Shown here piece by piece: positions 1-5,389 of a stretch of DNA of 8,468 nucleotides (positions within the stretch are counted from its first letter, which is position 1; every line of letters starts with the position of its first letter). Source of the DNA: Actinomycetota bacterium (GTDB lineage Bacteria > Actinomycetota > CADDZG01 > JAHWKV01). The notes beneath the pieces are model-generated. The model was given only the letters and a program-made list of their open reading frames with translations, had not been told where the DNA came from and made no database searches. The DNA lies in contig JAHWKV010000025.1 of NCBI GenBank assembly GCA_019347725.1, forward strand, positions 1 to 8,468. The letters are read 5' to 3'. A program made the translations under genes and the position numbers.

Positions 1-560
1 GTCGGCTCGGGCGTGACGTCGGCGCGCACCGAGAGCGCTTCGCTCGGAGCGAGACCGGCGGGCGGCTCGCACCCGAAGCGCGCCATGCCGGCCTCGAAGG
101 CGACCAGCAAACGGCGGCGCATCTGCAGGGCGTCCGAGATGCTTTTTAGCCCCGGAGCATACGGGCTCCACTGGTCGTTACCGAAGTAGGAGTGGGTCAC
201 TCCGGTGGCGAGGATCAGGTAATCGTACGGGATCTCTCCGTCGGTCAGGATCACCTTGTGCTGCTCGGTGTCGATGCTCTCGCCCTCGGCCAGAAAAACC
301 TCGGCGTTGGCTTGATCCCTAAAAATCCGGCGAATCGGAGCGGCGACCTCGCTGGGATTTAACGCGGCAGTGGCCACCTGATACAGCAGGGGCTGAAATA
401 CATGATGGTTGCGCCGGTCCACGATAGTGACGTCGACCGGGGCATCGGCCAGATCCTTGGCGGCGGTCAGACCTCCGAAACCTGCTCCTACGATTACGAC
501 CCTGGGCCTCGTACTCGCTTTGCACCTCCTCAAATCAAATTGCTCTTCGTACAGGCTCAC
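1..560 (-). CDS. NDH-2-like NAD(P)/FAD-dependent oxidoreductase, N-terminal part (3' end outside window)
   Basis: This looks like a type II NADH:quinone dehydrogenase-like flavoprotein, a single-subunit peripheral membrane enzyme that passes electrons from NADH through FAD to quinone. The frame is open from 560 to the left edge (about 186 codons). It shows the FAD dinucleotide fold VVIVGAGFGGLTAA, then VDRRNHHVFQPLLYQVATA, which is typical of NDH-2, then the DYLILATGVTHSYFG segment before the second Rossmann fold. The NAD-binding half lies outside the window, so the exact family member (true Ndh or a sulfide-quinone-type relative) cannot be fixed. The last visible residues are proline- and acid-rich, where NDH-2 proteins usually move into their second GxGxxG. 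The start is uncertain. GTG at 560 is the nearest plausible canonical start, but the strong GAGGAGG at 525-531 lies 6 nt before a GCG codon (516-518), not a start codon. It follows ilvA by 55 bp on the same strand and may be cotranscribed with it. Confidence 0.88.
   Translation of the reverse strand, partial: MSLYEEQFDLRRCKASTRPRVVIVGAGFGGLTAAKDLADAPVDVTIVDRRNHHVFQPLLYQVATAALNPSEVAAPIRRIFRDQANAEVFLAEGESIDTEQHKVILTDGEIPYDYLILATGVTHSYFGNDQWSPYAPGLKSISDALQMRRRLLVAFEAGMARFGCEPPAGLAPSEALSVRADVTPEP
525..531 (-). promoter_or_regulatory. strong Shine-Dalgarno without a start codon (NDH-2-like gene)
   Basis: On the minus strand GAGGAGG is followed by the 6-nt spacer TGCAAA and then GCG, in frame with the conserved protein that begins a few codons later with RPRVVIVGAG. 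The position is exactly where a GTG or ATG would be expected. The only GTG touching the motif (523-525) is in another frame. In-frame alternatives are TTG at 531-533, which overlaps the motif, and GTG at 558-560, which has only a weak ribosome binding site. Confidence 0.6.
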
Positions 561-615
561 GTTGCCCGATTTGGCGATCCCCAAAACGAACCGGAGCCCG
601 GCCGCCGGCGCGGCG

Positions 616-1845
616 TTAAGCCAGCGAAAGCTTCTGCGGATCGTAGCCCGCGGCCTTTAGCTGCTCGATCACGCTCTGCACGTGGTCAAACCCGCGTGTC
701 TCGGCCTGGATGGTTATCTCCACGTCGCCGAGCAAGCGCTTGGAGACTCCCTCCCGCCGGTGCTCTACGCCTATCACGTTCGCGCCGGTGGTGGCGATTA
801 CCCCGGAGAGGCGGTGCAGCTCGCCGGGGCGGTCCGGCAGCATCGTCGAGAAAGACACGAATCGACCGGCGGAGCCCATACCAAAGCGGATCACCCTCAG
901 CAGCAGCAGCGGATCGATGTTGCCGCCGGAGAGCACCACCACCGCCGGATAGGTGATGTCCAAATCCTCGCAGCTCATCAGCGCCGCCACGCCCGCCGCG
1001 CCGGCGGGCTCCACCACCATCTTGGCCCGCTCGGCGGTTAGCAGCAGGCCTTCCGCGATCTCCTCGTCGTTGACGGTCACCAGCTGGTCCACGAACTCCT
1101 GGACATGGCGCAGCCCGAGCGCGCCGGCCGTTTTGGCGGCCAACCCGTCCGCCACGGTGGACATGACTTCGAGCGGGACCAGCTCGCCGCTCTCCAGGGC
1201 CAGCCCCACGCTGGCCGCGCCGTGGGGCTCCACGCCGATGATCTTTATCGACGGCTTAACAGCCTTGGCGGTTGCGGCGATGCCGGATATGAGCCCGCCA
1301 CCGCCTACGGGCACCACAATGGTGTTTACCTCAGGAAGCTGCTCCAGGATCTCCAAGGCGACGGTCCCCTGCCCCGCAATCACGTCGAGGTGATCGAACG
1401 GGTGCACCATCACCGCGCCGGTTTCCTCGGCAAATTTCATCGCGGCGGCGGAGGCGTCGTCGTAGACGATGCCCTCCAGCTTCACGTCGGCGCCGTAGCG
1501 CGTGGTCGCCTCGACTTTGGGTATCGCCGCGCCCTGCGGCATGAACACCGTCGACTTAACCCCGAGAAGCTGAGCGGCCAGGGCCACCCCCTGTGCGTGA
1601 TTGCCGGCGCTGGAGGTTACGACACCGCGGGCCCGCTCCTCATCGCTTAGGCGGTAGATCCGGTTGTAGGCGCCGCGGATCTTGAATGCGCCGGTGCGCT
1701 GCAGGTTCTCGCACTTGAGGTAGGTGTCGCCGCCGCACTTCTCGGAAAGGGCCCGGGAGGGCTCCAGCAGGGTGACCTCGGAGACGCCCTTTAGCAGCTC
1801 GGCTGCCGCCCGTACTTGTTCAATTCCCAGCAATTCCATCGACAT
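616..1845 (-). CDS. ilvA: threonine ammonia-lyase (threonine dehydratase) with C-terminal ACT domain
   Basis: A cytosolic PLP enzyme of fold type II that deaminates L-threonine to 2-oxobutyrate, feeding isoleucine synthesis or threonine catabolism. Visible motifs: the PLP lysine in TGAFKIRGA (K55), the phosphate/substrate loop SSAGNHAQG (about 78-86), the glycine-rich PLP phosphate loop PVGGGGLISG (about 179-188), and SGGN (306-309), which contacts the PLP ring. A short regulatory region of about 75 residues follows (about 330-403, RPGELHRLSGVI...), a single ACT domain. The 409-residue length fits the short IlvA/TdcB-plus-ACT type rather than the long ~515-residue IlvA with two regulatory repeats. 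Whether the role is biosynthetic or catabolic is not decided by sequence. The second ATG (1837-1839) is the likelier start, because AAGGGG upstream is 8 nt from it but only 2 nt from the first ATG. The gene is divergent from the SpoIID-like gene across 37 bp. Confidence 0.93.
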   Translation of the reverse strand: MSMELLGIEQVRAAAELLKGVSEVTLLEPSRALSEKCGGDTYLKCENLQRTGAFKIRGAYNRIYRLSDEERARGVVTSSAGNHAQGVALAAQLLGVKSTVFMPQGAAIPKVEATTRYGADVKLEGIVYDDASAAAMKFAEETGAVMVHPFDHLDVIAGQGTVALEILEQLPEVNTIVVPVGGGGLISGIAATAKAVKPSIKIIGVEPHGAASVGLALESGELVPLEVMSTVADGLAAKTAGALGLRHVQEFVDQLVTVNDEEIAEGLLLTAERAKMVVEPAGAAGVAALMSCEDLDITYPAVVVLSGGNIDPLLLLRVIRFGMGSAGRFVSFSTMLPDRPGELHRLSGVIATTGANVIGVEHRREGVSKRLLGDVEITIQAETRGFDHVQSVIEQLKAAGYDPQKLSLA

Positions 1846-1882
1846 TACCCCTTAGGACTCGCTCACCTGGGAATATGGATCT
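1846..1882. promoter_or_regulatory. 37-bp divergent intergenic region between ilvA and the SpoIID-like gene
   Basis: Both transcripts must start in or near this very short gap, so promoters for the two directions overlap each other or extend into the opposing coding sequences. I see no convincing -35/-10 pair for either direction. Just inside the plus-strand gene (1883-1896) is the small palindrome ATGAG-CCGA-CTCAT, which includes the start codon. It could be an operator or chance. Confidence 0.4.
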
Positions 1883-3598
1883 ATGAGCCGACTCATTATC
1901 GCCGTAACGACGTTGGCGGCCGTGTTACTGGTGCCCGGCCAGCCGCCTGCCCTCGCACAAGAACCGCCGGCGGGCCAGATCACCGGACCCATAAGGCTGA
2001 TTCCAGCCAGCCCGGATGCTGCCATCAGACTAAACGGTACGCATCCACCCAACCCGGACGTCTGTCCGGCCCGGCAGCCCCGGGACCTGCACGCAGCCTA
2101 CGACGGCGTTCTCGAGATAGGACTGAGATCCAACGGACAGCTGTACCTGGTGGCGGAGTTGACCTTCCCAGAATACCTGAACGGAATAGCCGAGGTCCCC
2201 AGGGATTGGCCGATGGATGCGCTCAAAGCCCAAGTGGTGGCCGCCCGCACCTACGCAATGGACAACCTGGGCGCGTCGGGAGCACTGGCCGAGGAGCTCA
2301 ACTACGACCTGTGCTCGACCGATGCGTGCCAGGTGTACCGAGGGCTACAGGTCAAGGACGGACCCTGGGGAGATCGATGGAAGCGGGCGGTCTCCGAGAC
2401 TGCCGGTGAGATCCTCGAGTATCAGGGCCGCCCGGCCAGCACCGTGTACTTCTCGACATCCAACGGCCAGACCTACTCCAACGCCGAGGTATTCGGCTCG
2501 GATCCCCTGCCGTACTTAAAGTCGGTCCCGGAGGAGGACGACGGCGAGTCCCCCGTATCGAGGTGGGAGGTGCGCATGCCGATGGAGGATCTCACCGAGG
2601 CACTGCGACTCGGCGGCTGGTGGGAGGGGCCGCCGATCGAAACCGTGGAGCAACAGGGCGAGAACGTCGTGATGTCCGGCGGCGGCCAGAGCGAGTCGAT
2701 GAGCCTTTCCCAGCTGCGCTTACGCCTGAACGCCCAAGGTACATGCCTGGTACCCAAGCGCTACCCGACAACAGGACCCGAGGGCCGCACGTACCCGCAG
2801 GTGATCCCATCGAAATGGATGACCGTGGCCCAGCAAGACGGTGACTTGGTGGCCACCGGCCGGGGCTGGGGTCACGGCGCCGGCATGGTGCAGTGGGGCG
2901 CAAAGGGCAAGGCGGACAGGGGCATGGACTACGCCGAGATACTGGGCTACTACTACGGGGGCCTGCAGCCCGTCACCCGGGAGGAGCCCGGCCGCATCCG
3001 GGTGGGACTCGCTGCGAATCTCGATAAGATAACGATCGAGCGAGTCGGCGAGATTACCGTGGAAGGCATCCAGGCCCCCGAGGGAACCTTTAAGATCCTC
3101 GGCGGCGAAACTCTCGCGGTGCAGCCGGTCGTGGACCTGGCCCCGAAACTGGAGCTGAACGAGGTCCAAGCTCCCGGCGAGGTGGCGCCCACCGGTGCGG
3201 TGCCGTTCAGCTTCGATCTGTCCGCACCCGCCAACGTCCAGATTTCCTACCTATCCGAAGGTGGCGAACCCCAGTTGACCGAGGCGCAACCGCTTAACTC
3301 CGGACGTCAGGAGTACGAGTGGGCCCCGGCGGAGGATCTGGAGGAGCCGGGCGACTACGAGGTGCGCGTGGTGGCCGACGACGGCGTGGATCGGGTTGAG
3401 TCCCAGCCGCTGTTGCTGTCCATCGCCGCCGGGGCCATGCCGTCGCCCGAACCGAGCCCCGAGACTCAAGCCGCCGGCGGCGGCTTCTCTCCATCACTGC
3501 CCATAGCGCTGGGCGTGGGAGGCGTGGTGCTGGTTGCGGCGGCCGCTCTCGGCGTCTACGTGAGGCGTCAACCGCGAGGGCGCCGGTCGATCGACTAG
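1883..3598 (+). CDS. secreted SpoIID/LytB-domain protein with C-terminal membrane anchor
   Basis: A 571-residue envelope protein. It begins with a signal peptide (about 1-25, hydrophobic LIIAVTTLAAVLLV, probable cleavage after ALA). The SpoIID/LytB domain (about 75-365) carries the family signatures: EYLNGIAEVPRDWPMDALKA followed by QVVAARTYA, with E104 in the position of the catalytic glutamate of SpoIID lytic transglycosylases; a C144/C149 pair in LCSTDACQVYRG, where some SpoIID enzymes bind zinc; and the C-terminal GRGWGHGAGMVQWGA with ILGYYYGG. A beta-rich Ig-like region follows (about 425-515), then a Pro/Ser linker (PSPEPSPE), one membrane helix (about 539-560) and a basic RRQPRGRR tail. 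The topology is therefore extracellular with a C-terminal anchor. Inferred activity: cleavage of glycan strands, probably of denuded peptidoglycan, in growth or division. Nothing here suggests sporulation. It is probably cotranscribed with the CPBP protease gene 6 bp downstream. Confidence 0.9.
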   Translation: MSRLIIAVTTLAAVLLVPGQPPALAQEPPAGQITGPIRLIPASPDAAIRLNGTHPPNPDVCPARQPRDLHAAYDGVLEIGLRSNGQLYLVAELTFPEYLNGIAEVPRDWPMDALKAQVVAARTYAMDNLGASGALAEELNYDLCSTDACQVYRGLQVKDGPWGDRWKRAVSETAGEILEYQGRPASTVYFSTSNGQTYSNAEVFGSDPLPYLKSVPEEDDGESPVSRWEVRMPMEDLTEALRLGGWWEGPPIETVEQQGENVVMSGGGQSESMSLSQLRLRLNAQGTCLVPKRYPTTGPEGRTYPQVIPSKWMTVAQQDGDLVATGRGWGHGAGMVQWGAKGKADRGMDYAEILGYYYGGLQPVTREEPGRIRVGLAANLDKITIERVGEITVEGIQAPEGTFKILGGETLAVQPVVDLAPKLELNEVQAPGEVAPTGAVPFSFDLSAPANVQISYLSEGGEPQLTEAQPLNSGRQEYEWAPAEDLEEPGDYEVRVVADDGVDRVESQPLLLSIAAGAMPSPEPSPETQAAGGGFSPSLPIALGVGGVVLVAAAALGVYVRRQPRGRRSID

Positions 3599-3604
3599 CC
3601 GACG

Positions 3605-4309
3605 ATGCCGGGCGCAGCGTTGGGCATAGGGCTGGCGTTGATCCTTTACAACACCCTGCTAAACCGGTGGCCGCCTTTCCACGGGCGGCTATACGTACCG
3701 CTCAACCTGGCCCTGTCGGCGCTGCTGGTGGGGTCCGCTAGCATCGTTTGGGGGCTCGACGCGGAGTCGATGGGTCTCGGACCGGGCCAGGGTCCTGGGC
3801 TGCTGGCCGGCCTGGGCCTGGGCCTCATCGCTGCTGCGCCGATGTTTCTGGCCTTAACCACCAGGCGCGGCGCCCGTGCCGTCGCCGACGAACGGATGGC
3901 GGGCTTATCCAGCCGGCAGATCGCGTACCGCACGACTTTGCGAGTCCCGGTTGGCACAGCGCTGACCGAGGAGCTGGCTTTTCGTGGTGTGCTCTTCGGG
4001 CTGCTGGCCGCTCAAGGCGAGCTACAGGCCGCGCTGTGGTCCAGCCTGTTCTTCGGCCTGTGGCACGTGGCGCCCGGGATCAACCTCGTGGATAGCAACT
4101 CAAGTCCGACGCCGGCCTCCAGCCGGTGGCCGAAGGTGGCCGGCATCGTCGCGCTCTCATCCCTCGCCGGCCTGGCGCTGGCCGGCCTGCGCATATGGTC
4201 GGGAGGCCTGGCGGCGCCGTTTGCCTTGCACGCGACATTGAATTCCCTGGGAACCGCAGCGGCCCATCTGGCCCTGAAGCGGACGGAGAAAACGGCCCCC
4301 CGGGCGTAG
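3605..4309 (+). CDS. CPBP-family intramembrane glutamic protease
   Basis: A polytopic membrane protein of 234 residues in the CAAX-protease and bacteriocin-processing (CPBP/Abi) family, whose members cut substrates inside the membrane. All three conserved motifs are visible: EELAFR (E122, E123, R127), FGLWH (F150, H154) and HATLN (H209, N213). Hydrophobic segments lie near 5-18, 33-50, 64-85, 115-135, 140-157, 178-196 and 200-222. There is no recognisable Shine-Dalgarno before the ATG, which lies 6 bp after the TAG of the SpoIID-like gene, so translational coupling is likely. The substrate is unknown. A membrane-anchored envelope protein such as its neighbour is a possible partner, but only by position. 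The intact motifs argue against a degenerate gene. Confidence 0.9.
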   Translation: MPGAALGIGLALILYNTLLNRWPPFHGRLYVPLNLALSALLVGSASIVWGLDAESMGLGPGQGPGLLAGLGLGLIAAAPMFLALTTRRGARAVADERMAGLSSRQIAYRTTLRVPVGTALTEELAFRGVLFGLLAAQGELQAALWSSLFFGLWHVAPGINLVDSNSSPTPASSRWPKVAGIVALSSLAGLALAGLRIWSGGLAAPFALHATLNSLGTAAAHLALKRTEKTAPRA

Positions 4310-4354
4310 GGCAGGCGAAGAAGCAGCGATCGCCGGAGGACCTTCGCGCATAGG

Positions 4355-4385
4355 TTGTCACCTTAATTCCATATATTGCCATTAC
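4355..4385 (+). promoter_or_regulatory. possible promoter in AT-rich pocket upstream of the zinc-ribbon gene
   Basis: The 110 bp between the CPBP gene and the small gene contain an unusually AT-rich stretch for this window (4361-4385). It starts with TTGTCA (4355-4360), a good -35 match, and a poor -10 candidate CATTAC (4380-4385) lies at 19-bp spacing. This suggests, but does not prove, that the small gene has its own promoter. No terminator for the CPBP gene was found here. Confidence 0.3.
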
Positions 4386-4406
4386 AGGCACTTCCCCACA
4401 ACGGAG

Positions 4407-4413
4407 TAGGAGG
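4407..4413 (+). promoter_or_regulatory. strong Shine-Dalgarno for the small zinc-ribbon gene
   Basis: TAGGAGG is followed by a 6-nt spacer and ATG at 4420. This is one of the best ribosome binding sites in the window. It supports the short reading frame as a real translated gene even though a TGA appears at codon 17. Confidence 0.75.
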
Positions 4414-4419
4414 CCGACC

Positions 4420-4584
4420 ATGGCAACGTGCAGGACATGCGGAATGCAGATTGAGGTACCGGAAGGATGATCGGTGGGCCCGGCAGTGCGGCGGCACTAC
4501 TGGGACGCCCACCCGGACCGCATGCTGAGGACCCGGCAGGGCCGCAAGGCAGAAAAGCTGATCCCGGGAAAGGCCGATGATTGA
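4420..4584 (+). CDS. small zinc-ribbon-like protein with in-frame TGA at codon 17
   Basis: The frame reads MATCRTCGMQIEVPEG, then TGA (4468-4470), then SVGPAVRRHYWDAHPDRM and about 19 further, mostly basic residues, before a second TGA at 4582-4584: 54 codons in all. C4/C7 (CxxC) and H26/H31 (HxxxxH) make a plausible zinc site, split between the two sides of the TGA. By my count 31 of the 37 codons after the TGA end in G or C, as expected for real coding sequence here, so the downstream half looks like the same gene. Explanations: a nonsense mutation or sequencing error of a TGG Trp codon; readthrough or recoding; or two coupled mini-ORFs, since GGAAGGA at 4461-4467 lies 6 nt before an in-frame GTG at 4474. 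I do not recognise the family. Small zinc ribbons of this kind often bind nucleic acid, but that is only analogy. It is convergent with the groES-like gene. Confidence 0.55.
4485..4498 (+). other. hairpin downstream of the in-frame TGA
   Basis: AGTGC-GGCG-GCACT is a perfect 5-bp stem whose loop begins 20 nt after the in-frame TGA (4468-4470). This distance and a loop containing G are compatible with the loose definition of a bacterial SECIS element, but such short hairpins are common in GC-rich coding DNA. It is recorded because it matters to how the TGA is read. By itself it does not show selenocysteine insertion. Confidence 0.3.
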
Positions 4585-4635
4585 GGGGTCACTAATGATG
4601 GCTGCCGATTCTTATTGGTGCCGACCCGGTAGGGG

Positions 4636-4995
4636 CTACAGGTACAAGCCGGTGGTGCCTTCGGTGCGGCCCGAGGCCACTGCGTGAATGTCCCGCTCCT
4701 TTAGGACCACGTAGTCCTCACCGCGGATCTGCACCTCGTAGGCGCTCTCCGGACCGAACAGGACCAGGTCTTCGATCTCTGCGCTGCGCACCAGCGGCCC
4801 GACGGCCACTACCTCACCCCAGATCGCCTTTTTGGCCTCTGAGTCGACCGTCGCGGGAATCACAATCCCGCCGCGGCTCTTGCGCTCGCCCGCATTGGGG
4901 GCAGTCACCAGTATTCGATCCGCGGTCATGCGGATGGAGTGTCGCTGTGGATCGGCGTCAATCTTGCGCACGGTACTGTCTGATGAGTCTGTCAC
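4636..4995 (-). CDS. GroES-like co-chaperonin (actinobacterial stand-alone type)
   Basis: A 119-residue protein with the GroES fold (about 22-108). TADRILV opens the fold. GERKSRGGIVIP (about 37-47) matches the mobile loop that contacts GroEL. WGEVVAVGP and the C-terminal EDYVVLKERDIHAVA match the GroES core. The roof region between VGP and VLF is shorter than in classical GroES, and the protein ends in a GTTGLYL tail. From memory, this tail and the IRM lead-in are characteristic of a GroES-like family in Actinobacteria that is separate from the groES-groEL operon. No groEL is present here. It would cap a chaperonin, or has been adapted to another role; I cannot tell which. The start used is GTG at 4993-4995, with only a weak GAAG-type ribosome binding site. 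The internal ATG at codon 23 is the alternative, but it would remove the typical lead-in. It is separated from the upstream small gene by a strong terminator. Confidence 0.85.
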   Translation of the reverse strand: MTDSSDSTVRKIDADPQRHSIRMTADRILVTAPNAGERKSRGGIVIPATVDSEAKKAIWGEVVAVGPLVRSAEIEDLVLFGPESAYEVQIRGEDYVVLKERDIHAVASGRTEGTTGLYL

Positions 4996-5051
4996 GGTGC
5001 TTCTATTCTTTCAGAAGCCGCTCGGGGCCTGTGGCAACTTGGTCATATCCG

Positions 5052-5072
5052 GGCCGCGCAACCAGCGCGGCC
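5052..5072. repeat. perfect 8-bp inverted repeat upstream of the groES-like gene
   Basis: GGCCGCGC-AACCA-GCGCGGCC lies 57 bp upstream of the groES-like start codon, between that gene and the terminator of the preceding one. There is no T-run on either side, so it is not a typical intrinsic terminator. It could be an operator or a 5'-leader hairpin for the groES-like gene. It does not resemble CIRCE or HAIR heat-shock operators. Confidence 0.5.
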
Positions 5073-5082
5073 TCCCGGGAGC

Positions 5083-5126
5083 AACAAAAAAGACCGGCGT
5101 CCCGGAATCGTCCGGGGCGCCGGTCT
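5083..5126 (-). terminator. strong rho-independent terminator of the small membrane-protein gene
   Basis: Read on the minus strand, AGACCGGCG (9 nt) pairs fully with CGCCGGTCT, then one G-T wobble, then CCCGGA pairs with TCCGGG, closing on a 4-nt loop: 16 stacked pairs. A T-run (TTTTTT, then GTTG) follows immediately. It sits 23 nt past the TAG of the 50-residue membrane protein, whose transcript it should end, and it insulates the groES-like gene downstream. Confidence 0.93.
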
Positions 5127-5148
5127 CGGTGGTCCGAAGGCTGCGAGA

Positions 5149-5301
5149 CTATAGGCCTCTGCCCCTAGACCGGTAACCGGTGAACAGGCCGATGAGCAAA
5201 AGCACTCCGGCGATCACGAGCAGCACTTGCAGACCGTCGATAAAAAGCCCTACGCCGCCAAAGATAAGCGCGAGAACCAAAAGTAGAATTACCAATCCCA
5301 T
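5149..5301 (-). CDS. small two-helix hydrophobic membrane protein (50 aa)
   Basis: An unlisted-length small gene supported on every side. ATG at 5299-5301 is preceded by GGGAGGAA at ideal spacing (6 nt after GGAGG). The 50-residue product is almost entirely hydrophobic, with two membrane segments (about 2-20, GLVILLLVLALIFGGVG, and about 24-40, LQVLLVIAGVLLLIGL) joined by a short FIDG turn. It ends in a basic tail, YRSRGRG, and TAG. A strong terminator follows 23 nt later. It resembles the short 'hydrophobic protein' genes common in Actinobacteria, whose function is unknown and which are often stress-induced. I know of no established biochemical role. A SigB/SigF-like promoter lies upstream (5335-5361), and the clpB and groES-like neighbours fit a stress association. 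Confidence 0.87.
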   Translation of the reverse strand: MGLVILLLVLALIFGGVGLFIDGLQVLLVIAGVLLLIGLFTGYRSRGRGL

Positions 5302-5334
5302 TGATTTCCTCCCTCAGTAGTCCTACCCAGGAAG

Positions 5335-5361
5335 GTACCCAAGCTTAAGTCGGGACTAAAC
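5335..5361 (-). promoter_or_regulatory. putative SigB/SigF-type stress promoter
   Basis: On the minus strand GTTT (5358-5361) and GGGTAC (5335-5340) are separated by exactly 17 nt. This matches the published actinobacterial SigF/SigB promoter form GTTT-N(14-17)-GGGTA(T/C). The -10-like element ends 33 nt before the ATG of the 50-residue membrane protein, leaving room for a short leader with its Shine-Dalgarno. No good sigma-70-type pair was found in the same gap. Confidence 0.55.
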
Positions 5362-5370
5362 CAGCGGAGC

Positions 5371-5389
5371 GAGGCCCGCAGACGGGCTC
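5371..5389 (-). terminator. weak hairpin at the end of clpB
   Basis: GCCCG-TCTG-CGGGC, extendable by GAG/CTC with one bulged base, starts at the clpB stop codon. No T-run follows, so it is at best a weak or factor-dependent terminator or an mRNA 3'-end stabiliser. Some clpB transcripts may therefore read on into the small membrane-protein gene. Confidence 0.35.

Noticed and set aside
898..911. Short CAG/AGC run inside ilvA
   Set aside because: It encodes a leucine run in a conserved part of the enzyme (PLLLLRVI on the minus strand) and is not a repeat element.
402..1650. Several plus-strand open frames opposite ilvA and the NDH-2-like gene
   Set aside because: They are low-complexity Arg/Pro/Ala/Ser- or His/Gly-rich products typical of antisense frames in GC-rich DNA, fully overlapping well-supported genes.
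4467..4580. Alternative reading frame starting at an ATGA overlap with the zinc-ribbon TGA
   Set aside because: The ATG overlaps the TGA as ATGA, suggesting coupling, but the product is Gly/Pro/Ala-rich with mixed third positions. The original frame has the stronger G/C third-position bias and the HxxxxH motif.
4585..4635. Bidirectional terminator between the convergent zinc-ribbon and groES-like genes
   Set aside because: Only a weak stem with several wobble pairs (CCGAT/ATTGG around 4604-4617) and no T-run was found, so I see no supported terminator here.
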